NCBI RefSeq assembly: GCF_001306135.1
Contig: NZ_LGKP01000008.1
Coordinates: forward strand, 124,001-188,000
DNA from: Herpetosiphon geysericola
GTDB lineage: Bacteria > Chloroflexota > Chloroflexia > Chloroflexales > Herpetosiphonaceae
Length of the DNA: 64,000 nt
Reading direction: 5' to 3'
This document shows positions 16,795 to 25,315 of the stretch, piece by piece (position 1 is the stretch's first letter; the number at the start of each line of letters is the position of its first letter). A model generated the notes under the pieces. It did not search any database and was not told where the DNA came from. It saw only the letters and a list, made by a program, of their open reading frames with translations. A program made the translations under genes and the position numbers.

Positions 16795-17948
16795 TCGTTA
16801 TTGGCAATCCGCGTGATCGGCGGGTGGCACTTTGGCAGGCGGCGTTGGCGCGTCAAGGCCAGCCGCCCGCACGGGTTATCAGCTATTACGATTTGCTGGC
16901 TGCTCGGCTTGATGTAGCGCAGTTGATCAAGCCCAACGAGTTGGTGCGGATTGAATCGCCGGGCAAAGATGAGCAACTGTATCGTGAATTGGTACGCTTT
17001 GCTGCTGAACTCGCGCCTGAACCAGATTTTGAGCACTGGCCAATCGATGCTGATTTGCCGCAAGAGCATGGGCGTTTGTGGGGCAGTCGCCAATGGTATC
17101 GGGGTTATTGCCACGTGTTGCGCCAACTCGAACAGCAATTAACTAGGTTGAATGCGCGCTTGTTGCAACATCCCGCTGATATTGCGGTGATGTTTGATAA
17201 AGTTGCTTGCCATGTGCGATTAGCACAAGCAGATGTCCTTGTGCCACGCAGTTTGCCAGCGATTGGCTCGTTTGAGCAATTGCAAATGGCGATGCAAGCC
17301 CAGCGCTGGCAGCGGGTGTTTATCAAACTTGCTCATGGCTCAAGCGCCTCAGGAGTGGTGGCCTATCGCACCAATGGCCGCCAGATGCAGGCCATTACCA
17401 CGGTTGAGTTGCTGCAAACCAGCACTGGCTTGCAATTGTACAACTCGCGCAATATCCGTACTTATACCCATCTACACGAGATTCAACCATTAATCGATGC
17501 TTTGGTGCAGCAGAGAATCCATGTCGAGGAATGGGTGCCCAAGGCGCGGCTAGCTGGCAAGGTCTACGATCTGCGCATGTTGGTGATTGCTGGCAAAGCT
17601 CAGCACACAGTGGTGCGCACCAGTAGCTCGCCGATTACCAACTTGCACTTGTTGAATCCGCGCGGCGATTTGGCGGCAGTGCAAGCACAATTAGGTGCTG
17701 AGTTTTGGCAAACGGTGCAACAACAAGCCCAAGCGGCGGCAGCATGTTTCGCTCGTTCGCTGTATGCTGGGGTTGATTTGCTGATTGCCAACAGCCTCAA
17801 ACATTGCTTAGTTGGCGAAGTTAATGCCTTCGGCGATCTGTTGCCTAATGTTTTGGTCAATGGGCTTGATAGTTATGAAGCTGAATTAGTTGAGGCTGGG
17901 GGTCGGGGGTCGGGGATTGGGATCAATAACAGCGAACACAGCGCGTAG
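16791..17948 (+). CDS. STM4014-family protein, ATP-grasp-like
   Basis: A 385-residue protein overlapping the preceding LRR gene by 4 bp. An ATP-grasp fold is suggested by 'VFIKLAHGSSASGVVAYR' (Lys179 and a glycine/serine loop), 'VEEWVPKARLAGKVYDLRMLVI' and the metal/ATP-binding 'GEVNAFGDLLPN' (Glu343, Asn345). Such enzymes form amide bonds via acyl phosphates, often on peptides. Residues from 370 onward (GRGSGIGINNSEHSA) are encoded by a G-rich repeat and are probably not part of the family's native C-terminus. The family has no published function that I know of. Confidence 0.85.
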   Translation: MIVIGNPRDRRVALWQAALARQGQPPARVISYYDLLAARLDVAQLIKPNELVRIESPGKDEQLYRELVRFAAELAPEPDFEHWPIDADLPQEHGRLWGSRQWYRGYCHVLRQLEQQLTRLNARLLQHPADIAVMFDKVACHVRLAQADVLVPRSLPAIGSFEQLQMAMQAQRWQRVFIKLAHGSSASGVVAYRTNGRQMQAITTVELLQTSTGLQLYNSRNIRTYTHLHEIQPLIDALVQQRIHVEEWVPKARLAGKVYDLRMLVIAGKAQHTVVRTSSSPITNLHLLNPRGDLAAVQAQLGAEFWQTVQQQAQAAAACFARSLYAGVDLLIANSLKHCLVGEVNAFGDLLPNVLVNGLDSYEAELVEAGGRGSGIGINNSEHSA

Positions 17949-17978
17949 GATTGTCCCGATCCCCAACCACCAACCCCC
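17898..17978 (+). repeat. G-rich imperfect inverted repeat with quadruplex motif inside the operon
   Basis: The left arm (17898-17922) holds G-runs of 5, 5, 4 and 3 with 2-3 nt loops, a canonical quadruplex pattern on the mRNA-sense strand. The right arm (17954-17978) is its reverse complement at 21 of 25 positions, the mismatches being mostly wobble-compatible. The STM4014-like stop codon lies in the loop. It ends 6 bp before the ribosome-binding site of the next gene. Confidence 0.85.
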
Positions 17979-17994
17979 AAACACCAGGAATCCA

Positions 17995-18798
17995 ATGAAA
18001 CAATACATTCCAACGCACGATATTGTGCTTTTGACCTTTGATACCTTGCGCTACGACGTGGCATGTGCTGAGTGGGCTAATGGCGGCACGCCCAATTTAC
18101 GTGCACTTTTGCCAGCTGGTTGGCAGGAGCGCCATAGCCCAGGCTCGTTTACCTATGCAGCTCATCAAGCGATGTTTGCTGGCTTTATGCCAACGCCCGC
18201 CACGCCCGGCCCGCATCCACGCTTGTTTGCGGCACGCTTTGCTGGCAGCGAAACCACGGTTGATCAAACCTTTGTATTTGATGCTCCCGAGGTGATAACT
18301 GGTTTGGCGCAAGTGGGCTATCGCACAATTTGCATTGGTGGCGTGGGCTTTTTCAATCGCCAAACTGCCTTGAGTTGTGTGCTGCCCGATTTATTTCACG
18401 AAGCATATTGGGAGCCGCATTTGGGCGTGACCGAGCCACGTTCGATCGAATTCCAGGTGGCGTTGGCAGTTGAGCGCTTGCGAGCGATTCCCGCCGCGCA
18501 ACGGATCTTTTTGTTTATCAATATTTCGGCGTTGCATCAACCAAATGCCCATTATTTGGCTGGGGCTACGGGTGATACAATTGAAAGCCATGCCGCTGCC
18601 TTGCGCTATGTTGATAGCCAGTTGCCTGCGTTATTTGCTGCGCTTCGCCAGCGCAACCCAACCTTTATGATGCTCTGTTCGGATCATGGCACGGCCTATG
18701 GCGAGGATGGTTTTTATGGCCATCGTTTGGCGCATCCCAGCGTTTGGACTGTGCCCTATGCTGATTGCTGCTTGGAGGAAGCCGATGCATCTGCGTGA
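17995..18798 (+). CDS. STM4013/SEN3800-family hydrolase (sulfatase superfamily)
   Basis: A 267-residue protein of the alkaline phosphatase/sulfatase superfamily, short for the fold. Metal ligands are visible: Asp16 in 'LLTFDTLRYDV', and Asp230/His231 in 'CSDHGTAYGEDGFYGHR', with a further His243. The usual nucleophile position falls at Thr53 in 'GSFTYAAHQAMFAG', so it lacks the Cys/Ser-x-Pro-x-Arg sulfatase signature and probably is not a formylglycine sulfatase. A phosphodiesterase- or phosphatase-like activity is possible. ATG 17995 has 'ccagga' upstream. The 3' end overlaps the next gene by 14 bp. Confidence 0.87.
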   Translation: MKQYIPTHDIVLLTFDTLRYDVACAEWANGGTPNLRALLPAGWQERHSPGSFTYAAHQAMFAGFMPTPATPGPHPRLFAARFAGSETTVDQTFVFDAPEVITGLAQVGYRTICIGGVGFFNRQTALSCVLPDLFHEAYWEPHLGVTEPRSIEFQVALAVERLRAIPAAQRIFLFINISALHQPNAHYLAGATGDTIESHAAALRYVDSQLPALFAALRQRNPTFMMLCSDHGTAYGEDGFYGHRLAHPSVWTVPYADCCLEEADASA

Positions 18799-20104
18799 AT
18801 ATGCCAATGCTACGCCCTATATGGGCTATAGCTATAGTTACCCGCACAAATCGGCCTATCGCCAGCTTGCGCCGCGTTCGTTGCGCGAGGTTTGGGCCAA
18901 CGAGGCGCACGAGCAATTATTTTTATATGTGCACATTCCGTTTTGCGAAATGCGTTGTGGTTTTTGCAATTTGTTCACCACCACCAACCCACAAGAAGCA
19001 GTGGTACAACGCTATTTGGCAACTTTAGAAACGCACATGCAGGCTGTCCATAACGAGCTTGGCCAATTGCAGTTTAGCCGCATGGCGATTGGTGGCGGCA
19101 CGCCAACCTACCTCGACGCAGCCGAATTGGAACAGCTATTTAGCATGAGCCAACGCTGGCTAGGCATCGATTCGCGCGCGATTCCGCTTTCGGTTGAAAC
19201 CTCGCCACATACTGCAACCGCTGATCGCATGGCGGTGCTGCGCCAAGCAGGGGTTGATCGGGTGAGCATTGGGGTGCAAAGTTTCCTTGATCACGAAGCC
19301 CATGGCGCTGGTCGTGCCCAACGCCGTCCAGAGGTTGAGCAGGCATTAACGACGATTCGTGCTGCCCAAATTCCTACGTTAAATATTGATTTGATCTATG
19401 GCTTGCCCAAACAAACCGTGGCGACATGGCTCGAATCGTTGGAAATTGCCTTGCAATGGCAGCCAGAAGAATTGTATTTGTATCCGTTGTATGTGCGACC
19501 GTTGACTGGCTTGGATCGGCGTGGCACGGGCTGGGAACAGGATGTGCGCTTGGAATGCTATCGAGTTGGCCGCGAACGCTTGTTGGCGGCAGGCTACCAA
19601 CAAATTTCAATGCGCATGTTTCGCGCTGCTCACGCCCCCGACGATAGCCAAGCGCCAAGCTATTGCTGCCAAACCGATGGCATGTTGGGCTTAGGCGCTG
19701 GCGCTCGTTCATATACCCGCGCCTTGCACTATTCCAGCGATTATGCGGTTGGCGCCAGCTCGGTGCGCCAAATTATTCAACGCTACAACCAACGCAGCTT
19801 GCTTGATTTGAGCCAAGTTGATTATGGCTGTGAAGTGTCGAGCGCTGAGCAACGCCGCCGCTTTGTGATTCAATCGTTGTTGCAAGTGAGTGGGCTGGAT
19901 GCGCAGGCTTATCGTGCGCAATTTGGCAGCGAGCTTTTGGACGATTTAGGCCAAATTAACGAGTTATTGGAATGTGGTTGGGCTGAATATCACAATGGCA
20001 GCTATCAACTAACCGCCGCAGGTCTAGAACGCTCGGATCTGATTGGGCCGTGGCTCTATTCGCCCCAGATTCGTCAGCTTAGCGAGGAGTTTATTCTGCG
20101 ATGA
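18785..20104 (+). CDS. STM4012-family radical SAM protein (HemN-like)
   Basis: A 439-residue radical SAM enzyme. The cluster motif is 'YVHIPFCEMRCGFCNLF' (Cys54, Cys58, Cys61), followed by 'MAIGGGTPTYLDAAELEQLF', 'PLSVETSPHTAT' and 'VDRVSIGVQSF' of the HemN/HemW fold. It resembles coproporphyrinogen dehydrogenase, but the cassette context and N-terminal 'YANATPYMGYSYSYPHKSAYR' point to the STM4012 family, a separate group. ATG 18785 is used because 'ggagg' lies upstream, in the coding end of the previous gene. Possible roles are methyl transfer or other radical chemistry. The substrate is unknown. Confidence 0.9.
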   Translation: MHLREYANATPYMGYSYSYPHKSAYRQLAPRSLREVWANEAHEQLFLYVHIPFCEMRCGFCNLFTTTNPQEAVVQRYLATLETHMQAVHNELGQLQFSRMAIGGGTPTYLDAAELEQLFSMSQRWLGIDSRAIPLSVETSPHTATADRMAVLRQAGVDRVSIGVQSFLDHEAHGAGRAQRRPEVEQALTTIRAAQIPTLNIDLIYGLPKQTVATWLESLEIALQWQPEELYLYPLYVRPLTGLDRRGTGWEQDVRLECYRVGRERLLAAGYQQISMRMFRAAHAPDDSQAPSYCCQTDGMLGLGAGARSYTRALHYSSDYAVGASSVRQIIQRYNQRSLLDLSQVDYGCEVSSAEQRRRFVIQSLLQVSGLDAQAYRAQFGSELLDDLGQINELLECGWAEYHNGSYQLTAAGLERSDLIGPWLYSPQIRQLSEEFILR

Positions 20105-20967
20105 ATCTAGCAATTCTTTATCGTGGCCCCTTATCAAGCTGTAATTATGGCTGTAGCTATTGCCCGTTTGCCAAGCACCAAGAAACGGCCGCCGAGCATG
20201 CCCACGATGAAGCTGCTTTGCAACGCTTTGTAGAATGGTCTGCTCAAAAAACTAAGCTTCAATTAAGCATTTTCTTCACGCCATGGGGCGAGGCATTGAT
20301 TCGGCGGCGCTATCAACGGGCAATCGTGGCGCTGGCCAACATGCCCCATGTGCAAAAAGTCGCGATTCAGACCAATCTTTCGGCTCGGCTTGATTGGGCC
20401 GAGGATTGCCCAAAAGAGCGGCTTGGTTTGTGGGCAACCTATCATCCAACCCAAACGCCACGCGAGCGCTTTTTGACCCGTTGCCACGAAGCAATTGAGC
20501 GCGGCATTCCAATTAGCGTTGGTGTGGTCGGCATGCACGAGCATCAGGCAGAAATTGCTGCCTTGCGCGAACTGCTGCCCAAGCAAATTTACCTTTGGGT
20601 CAATGCCTATAAACGCGAAGTTGACTATTACAGCCCTGAGGAAATTGCCCAACTGACAGCGATTGATCCGCTCTTTCCAATCAACAATACCCGCCATCCT
20701 TCGGCGGGTCGAGCTTGTGCCACTGGCGAAAGCGTGATTTCGGTTGATGGCGATGGCACGATCCGGCGTTGTCATTTTGTGCGTGAGCCAATTGGCAACA
20801 TTTATAATCCTGATTGGCAGGTTGCTTTGCAACCACGAGTTTGTGCCAATGCAACCTGTGGCTGTCATATTGGCTACATTCATATGCCACATTTGGGCTT
20901 GCAGCAGGTCTTTGGTCAAGGCATGCTCGCACGAATCCCGCAGATTCCGCTTGAGGCCTTAGGTTAA
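20101..20967 (+). CDS. STM4011-family radical SAM protein
   Basis: A 288-residue radical SAM protein with Cx3Cx2C at Cys14, Cys18 and Cys21 ('SSCNYGCSYCPFAKH'). A C-terminal cysteine-rich part ('GRACATG', 'GTIRRCHFVREPIGNIY', 'VCANATCGCHIGY') could bind an auxiliary iron-sulfur cluster like SPASM/twitch enzymes that modify peptides. It overlaps the STM4012-like gene by 4 bp (ATGA) and closes the operon. A second radical SAM enzyme in one small cassette suggests a multistep modification. The target is not known. Confidence 0.9.
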   Translation: MNLAILYRGPLSSCNYGCSYCPFAKHQETAAEHAHDEAALQRFVEWSAQKTKLQLSIFFTPWGEALIRRRYQRAIVALANMPHVQKVAIQTNLSARLDWAEDCPKERLGLWATYHPTQTPRERFLTRCHEAIERGIPISVGVVGMHEHQAEIAALRELLPKQIYLWVNAYKREVDYYSPEEIAQLTAIDPLFPINNTRHPSAGRACATGESVISVDGDGTIRRCHFVREPIGNIYNPDWQVALQPRVCANATCGCHIGYIHMPHLGLQQVFGQGMLARIPQIPLEALG

Positions 20968-20988
20968 ATTTCAGCAGTTGCTCCAGCG

Positions 20989-21020
20989 CATCCAGCTCTC
21001 GCAAGGCTGGATGTTTTTTT
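20989..21020 (+). terminator. Terminator of the STM4015-STM4011-like operon
   Basis: CATCCAGC / GCTGGATG stem followed by seven Ts. Confidence 0.85.
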
Positions 21021-21150
21021 ATGCCAAATTATTGTTTGATATTTACATAACTATGAGGCTTCGTGCATTAGAATCGGCATGGCAATCAATGGTAATAGTT
21101 GGATAATATCTACTGGTAGGGCTAGGCCGCTACTGCGCTATACAATGCTT

Positions 21151-21167
21151 TTGTGTGCTGAACACAA
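21151..21167. promoter_or_regulatory. Dyad near a possible promoter of the efflux operon
   Basis: TTGTGT-GCTGA-ACACAA lies just downstream of TATACA (21139-21144), with no convincing -35. The 21021-21319 spacer otherwise holds nothing I recognise. Confidence 0.35.
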
Positions 21168-21319
21168 CGCTGCTCCCTAAGCGCATCCACGTGCTCAGCA
21201 AAAAATTCCATTTACAGCTACAGCATAATTTTGAATTGACATAATTTGATAGCGATGATGATCAAGTTTGATCGTTGCGCTAGGTGTTTAATCCAAATTG
21301 CCCAATAAGGAGCGTTCCC

Positions 21320-23248
21320 ATGGCTGAATCAAGCTCAGCACAGCCCAAAAAACGTGGCTACAAATGGTTTGTGATTGGCGGGGCGGTGATTTTAGTTTTG
21401 GTCTTGCTGCCATTTGTTTTTGGCGGCAAGAATTCTGCGACCGTCTCGGCCAGCACGACCACGACCATCCAACGTGGCCGTTTGGTTTCATCGGTGCTTG
21501 GGAGCGGCACGATCAACCCCAAGCAAAGCCTTGATTTGAGCTTTCAGACCACGGGAATCGTGAGCACAGTCTTGGTGAGTGAAGGCCAAAATGTGGTTGC
21601 AGGCCAAATTCTGGCTGAGCTTGATGATCGTAATTTGGCATTAAGTGTGCTTTCTGCAGAAGCCAATTTGCAAAGTGCCCAAGCTCGTTTGCGCCAAACA
21701 GAAGAGGGCAATGCCCGACCTGAAGATTTAGCAGCCTCGCAAGCCAGCGTTGATAATGCTAAGGCCAATTTGCAAAAAACCGTGACAGGCAACACGACCG
21801 CTGCCGATATTGCTGCCGCTCAAGCCAGCGTTGCCAATGCAGAAGCCCAATTGCGCAAGGCCAAAAATGGCACTGCCACGCCTGCCGATTTGGCCAATGC
21901 TGAAGCCTCGGTGCGTTCTGCCCAAGCCAAACTCGACGATCTGCGGGCTGGGCCAAAGCCAGAAAAAGTCTCAAGTGCCCAAGCCACGCTTGATCAAGCC
22001 AAATCAAGCCTAGAGCAAGTTAAATCCGATGCTTCGAAGGCCAAAACCCAAGCTGGGCTTGATCGTGATACAGCGGCGAATGCGGTGCGCAACGCCCAAA
22101 CCAGCCTCAGCCAAATTTATTGGGAAACCCACGATGAGGCTGGCAATTGGAAGAAAAAGCCCGACGATGCTGGCTATCAAAACGATGTTGATCGCTATAC
22201 CAATGCCCAGCGCGACGAGCAAGATGCCCAAACTAAGCTCAACGCCGCCCAACTAGCCTACGATAACGCAGTTACCCAAGAAGGCTTGGATATTGCCAAT
22301 GCCGAAGCCAAAGTGCGCGATGCTGAAGTGCAATTGCAAACGGTGTTGAAGGGCGCGACGGCACTCGAAATTACTCAGGCAGAGGCTGCGCTCGACCAAG
22401 CTAAGGCCAATTTGGATAAACTCAAACAAGGCGGCACGCCCGATGATGTGGCAGCAGCCCAAGCTAATCTCGACCAAGCCAAAGCCAATTTGCGCAAATT
22501 GACCCAAGGTGGCACGGCGGCTGATGTTGCTGCGGCCCAAGCCAATGTTGATCAAGCTGAAGCCAATCGCGATAAGCTCACTGCGCCGCCAACCGATACC
22601 GATTTGGCAATTCAAGCGGCGGCGGTCTCGCAAAGTGAACAAGCGTTGAAGCAAGCCCAATTGCAACGTGATAATGCGACCTTGCGCGCCCCATTCGCTG
22701 GGGTAATTACCTCAGTTTCGATTGTGCCAGGTGGCTCGTCGAGCGGAGTGGTGATGCACATTCTTGATCGTAGCAATCTCTATGTTGAACTCAACTTGAG
22801 TGAAACCGATGTTGCCTTGGTTGCCTTGAATCAAAAAGTTGAGTTAACAATTGATGCCCTTGATGCTTGGAGCGCTGAGGGCACGGTCAGTTATATCTCG
22901 CCAGTTGCTGAAGTTTCGAATGGCGTGGTAATTTATCGGGTCAAAATCAGCGTGCCAAGCAACGATCCGCTGGTTAAAGTTGGCATGACGGTCAACACCA
23001 ATATTATTCTCAGCGAAAAAAGCGATGTTTTGCTCGTGCCTAATTCAGCCTTGTTGCCCAAAGGGAGTGGGCGGGCGGTGCAAGTGCCCGATGGCGCTGG
23101 CGTGCGCGAAGTCGATGTCGTAACGGGGATTAGCGATGGCTCGTTTACCGAAGTGCTGAGCGGCTTAAACGAAGGCGATACGATTATTGCCGTGCCAACC
23201 GCCGCCTCGGATAGCGGCAGCCGTGGCTTGTTCGGCGGAGGCCGCTAA
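21320..23248 (+). CDS. MacA-like periplasmic adaptor (HlyD/MFP family)
   Basis: A 642-residue adaptor of a tripartite-like efflux or secretion system. One N-terminal TM anchor (about 12-35) is followed by a lipoyl half-motif ('VSTVLVSEGQNVVAGQILAELDD'). A very long alanine-rich coiled-coil hairpin (about 100-455) with repeated 'AQANLDQAKANL(D/R)KL' units comes next, then the second lipoyl half ('ATLRAPFAGVITSVSIVPGGSS') and a beta-barrel/membrane-proximal domain. ATG 21320 has AAGGAG upstream. The hairpin is longer than in E. coli MacA. Its stop overlaps the ATPase start by 1 bp. Confidence 0.9.
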   Translation: MAESSSAQPKKRGYKWFVIGGAVILVLVLLPFVFGGKNSATVSASTTTTIQRGRLVSSVLGSGTINPKQSLDLSFQTTGIVSTVLVSEGQNVVAGQILAELDDRNLALSVLSAEANLQSAQARLRQTEEGNARPEDLAASQASVDNAKANLQKTVTGNTTAADIAAAQASVANAEAQLRKAKNGTATPADLANAEASVRSAQAKLDDLRAGPKPEKVSSAQATLDQAKSSLEQVKSDASKAKTQAGLDRDTAANAVRNAQTSLSQIYWETHDEAGNWKKKPDDAGYQNDVDRYTNAQRDEQDAQTKLNAAQLAYDNAVTQEGLDIANAEAKVRDAEVQLQTVLKGATALEITQAEAALDQAKANLDKLKQGGTPDDVAAAQANLDQAKANLRKLTQGGTAADVAAAQANVDQAEANRDKLTAPPTDTDLAIQAAAVSQSEQALKQAQLQRDNATLRAPFAGVITSVSIVPGGSSSGVVMHILDRSNLYVELNLSETDVALVALNQKVELTIDALDAWSAEGTVSYISPVAEVSNGVVIYRVKISVPSNDPLVKVGMTVNTNIILSEKSDVLLVPNSALLPKGSGRAVQVPDGAGVREVDVVTGISDGSFTEVLSGLNEGDTIIAVPTAASDSGSRGLFGGGR

Positions 23249-23925
23249 TGATTAGCTTGCGCGATATTCACAAAACCTACCAAATGGGCGATGTGCTGGT
23301 GTCAGCGCTGCAAGGCGTGAGTTTCAGCATCGATAAAGGCGATTTTGTGGCGATTATGGGGCCAAGCGGCAGCGGCAAAAGCACCGTCATGAACTTAATC
23401 GGCTGTTTGGATACGCCAACCTCGGGCGAATATGTGCTCGATGGCGTGGCGGTGGATCAGCTTTCGAGCAATGATTTGGCGCTGGTGCGTGGGCAAAAAT
23501 TAGGCTTTATTTTTCAGCAATACAATCTCTTGCCGCGCCAATCGGCCTTGCGCAACGTCGAAATGCCCATGATTTATCGCGGCGTTTCTGGGGCCGAACG
23601 CCAACGCCGCGCCTTGGCTGCACTGAATCTCGTGGGAATGGGCCAGCGCGTTGATCACCGCCCCAACGAGTTGAGTGGTGGCCAGCAACAACGGGTGGCG
23701 ATTGCCCGCGCCTTGGCTGGCAGCCCCTCGGTTATTCTGGCCGACGAACCAACTGGCGCCTTGGATAGCAAAACTAGCAGCGAAATTATGGAATTGCTGC
23801 GGCGTTTGAATCAGCAGCAAGGGATTACGGTTGTGCTGGTGACTCACGAACACGATGTAGCGGCCTATGCAGCGCGGGTGCTGACGATGCGCGATGGCCA
23901 GTTAATTGGCGATCAGCGTAACTAA
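23248..23925 (+). CDS. MacB/LolD-type ABC transporter ATPase
   Basis: A 225-residue ABC ATPase with Walker [11 protein letters not shown]-loop '[14 protein letters not shown]', signature LSGGQQQR, Walker B '[12 protein letters not shown]' and H-loop 'VTHEHDVA'. The length and motifs place it in the LolD/MacB/FtsE group that works with FtsX-like permeases by mechanotransmission. It sits between adaptor and permease genes with 1-bp overlap and an 11-bp gap. The complex probably exports a peptide, lipid or macrolide-like compound. Confidence 0.95.
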   Translation: MISLRDIHKTYQMGDVLVSALQGVSFSIDKGDFVAIMGPSGSGKSTVMNLIGCLDTPTSGEYVLDGVAVDQLSSNDLALVRGQKLGFIFQQYNLLPRQSALRNVEMPMIYRGVSGAERQRRALAALNLVGMGQRVDHRPNELSGGQQQRVAIARALAGSPSVILADEPTGALDSKTSSEIMELLRRLNQQQGITVVLVTHEHDVAAYAARVLTMRDGQLIGDQRN

Positions 23926-23936
23926 AGGATGCAACG

Positions 23937-25265
23937 ATGACAACGCTTGATGTGCATGCTGCCCCTGAATCGGCCCCTGTTGCTGCCGACAGCATTTTGT
24001 TTCAGCCGATTGCTGCCAGTTCGAGTGGCTTTGGCAGCCTCTGGGAAGTTGTGCGAATTTCGTTTGGCAGCTTGCTGGCCAATAAAGTACGCTCGTTGTT
24101 GACGATGTTGGGCGTGATTATTGGCGTGGCTTCGGTAGTTTCGCTGTTGGCACTAGGCAATGGCGCGAGCGCTTCGATTACTGGCGAAATTGAAGCGATT
24201 GGCACCAATATTCTGACAATTTCTGCTGGCTCGCAAAATCGCGGGCCTGGCAATGCAACCGCCGCCCAAAACCTAACCATGGACGATGCCAAGGCGATTG
24301 AAGCTTTGCAATTGCCAGTGATTGGGGTGGCTCCGCAGCTCAATTCAAACGCGCAAATCGTAGCCAAATCTGCTGATAAAAATGCCCAGATTATTGGCAT
24401 TACGCCGGCTTTTCAAGTGGTTAATAATTTGACCATGCAGCAAGGCAGTTTTATTACTGACGAGCATTTGCAAGGCGCCAATACGGTGATTGTGCTGGGT
24501 TCAACTTTGGCCAAAGATCTATTTGGTAATGGCCAAGCCTTAGGCCAAACCGTGCGAATCAATAATCAAAGTTTGCGGGTGGTTGGGGTGCTTACACCAC
24601 AAGGCGGGAGCGCCTTTGGCTCAGAAGACGATCGGGCCTATATTCCAATTACTACGGCTCAAAAACGCTTATTCAATGCGCGCACGCCTGATGGTAATGG
24701 CTATCGGGTTGGCTCGATTACGCTTTCAGCGATTAATGCCAGCGATCTTGATGCCTTGCAATCGCGGGTGAGCATGCTGCTGCGTGAGCGCCATCACCTT
24801 AAGCTTGATGGCAGTGCTGATGATTTTAATGTCATCAACCAAGCTGAAATTTTGGGCACACTCAACACCATTACCTCGATGATGACTCTGTTTTTGGCAG
24901 CTGTCGCAGGCATTTCGCTGCTGGTCGGCGGGATTGGAATTATGAATATTATGTTGGTGAGTGTGACCGAGCGTACCCGTGAAATTGGCTTGCGCAAAGC
25001 GGTAGGCGCCCGCAGCCATCATATTTTGATGCAATTTGTGGTTGAGGCCGCAGTGTTGAGTATGACGGGCGGTATGATTGGGCTGCTGCTTGGCAGCATT
25101 ATTCCAATTGTTGTCACCCAACTTGGCGTGCTCGATGCGCCGATTGATTTGCAAACCGTGGGCGTGGCAATTGGCTTCTCGCTTGGGGTTGGCTTATTCT
25201 TCGGCATTTACCCAGCCCAACGGGCCGCAAAACTGAACCCAATCGATGCCTTGCGCCACGAATAG
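23937..25265 (+). CDS. MacB-type ABC transporter permease (FtsX family)
   Basis: A 442-residue permease. TM1 (about 45-75, 'LLANKVRSLLTMLGVIIGVASVVSLLAL') is followed by an extracellular MacB-PCD domain (about 80-310) and a C-terminal FtsX domain with three TM helices ('IMLVSVTERTREIGLRKAVGARSHHILMQF', ending 'FGIYPAQRAAKLNPIDALRHE'). An N-terminal extension of about 35 residues precedes the first helix. It forms a complete MacA-MacB-like system with the two genes upstream. No outer-membrane channel gene is adjacent. Confidence 0.94.
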   Translation: MTTLDVHAAPESAPVAADSILFQPIAASSSGFGSLWEVVRISFGSLLANKVRSLLTMLGVIIGVASVVSLLALGNGASASITGEIEAIGTNILTISAGSQNRGPGNATAAQNLTMDDAKAIEALQLPVIGVAPQLNSNAQIVAKSADKNAQIIGITPAFQVVNNLTMQQGSFITDEHLQGANTVIVLGSTLAKDLFGNGQALGQTVRINNQSLRVVGVLTPQGGSAFGSEDDRAYIPITTAQKRLFNARTPDGNGYRVGSITLSAINASDLDALQSRVSMLLRERHHLKLDGSADDFNVINQAEILGTLNTITSMMTLFLAAVAGISLLVGGIGIMNIMLVSVTERTREIGLRKAVGARSHHILMQFVVEAAVLSMTGGMIGLLLGSIIPIVVTQLGVLDAPIDLQTVGVAIGFSLGVGLFFGIYPAQRAAKLNPIDALRHE

Positions 25266-25267
25266 AT

Positions 25268-25310
25268 TTTCCTCACCCTTCGCCCATATGGCGGGTGCTG
25301 GGTGAGGAAA
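25268..25310. terminator. Bidirectional hairpin between efflux operon and MalT-type regulator
   Basis: TTTCCTCACCC / GGGTGAGGAAA, 11 bp, flanked by T/A residues on both sides, between convergent genes. The spacer contains a smaller CGCC/GGCG hairpin. Confidence 0.7.
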
Positions 25311-25315
25311 TCACT

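Noticed and set aside
17995-18798. Annotation as a sulfatase
   Set aside because: The Cys/Ser-x-Pro-x-Arg maturation signature is absent. Only the metal-binding scaffold is shared.
18785-20104. Annotation as HemN/HemW coproporphyrinogen dehydrogenase
   Set aside because: The fold is HemN-like, but the operon context and N-terminus fit the STM4012 family, and no haem genes adjoin.
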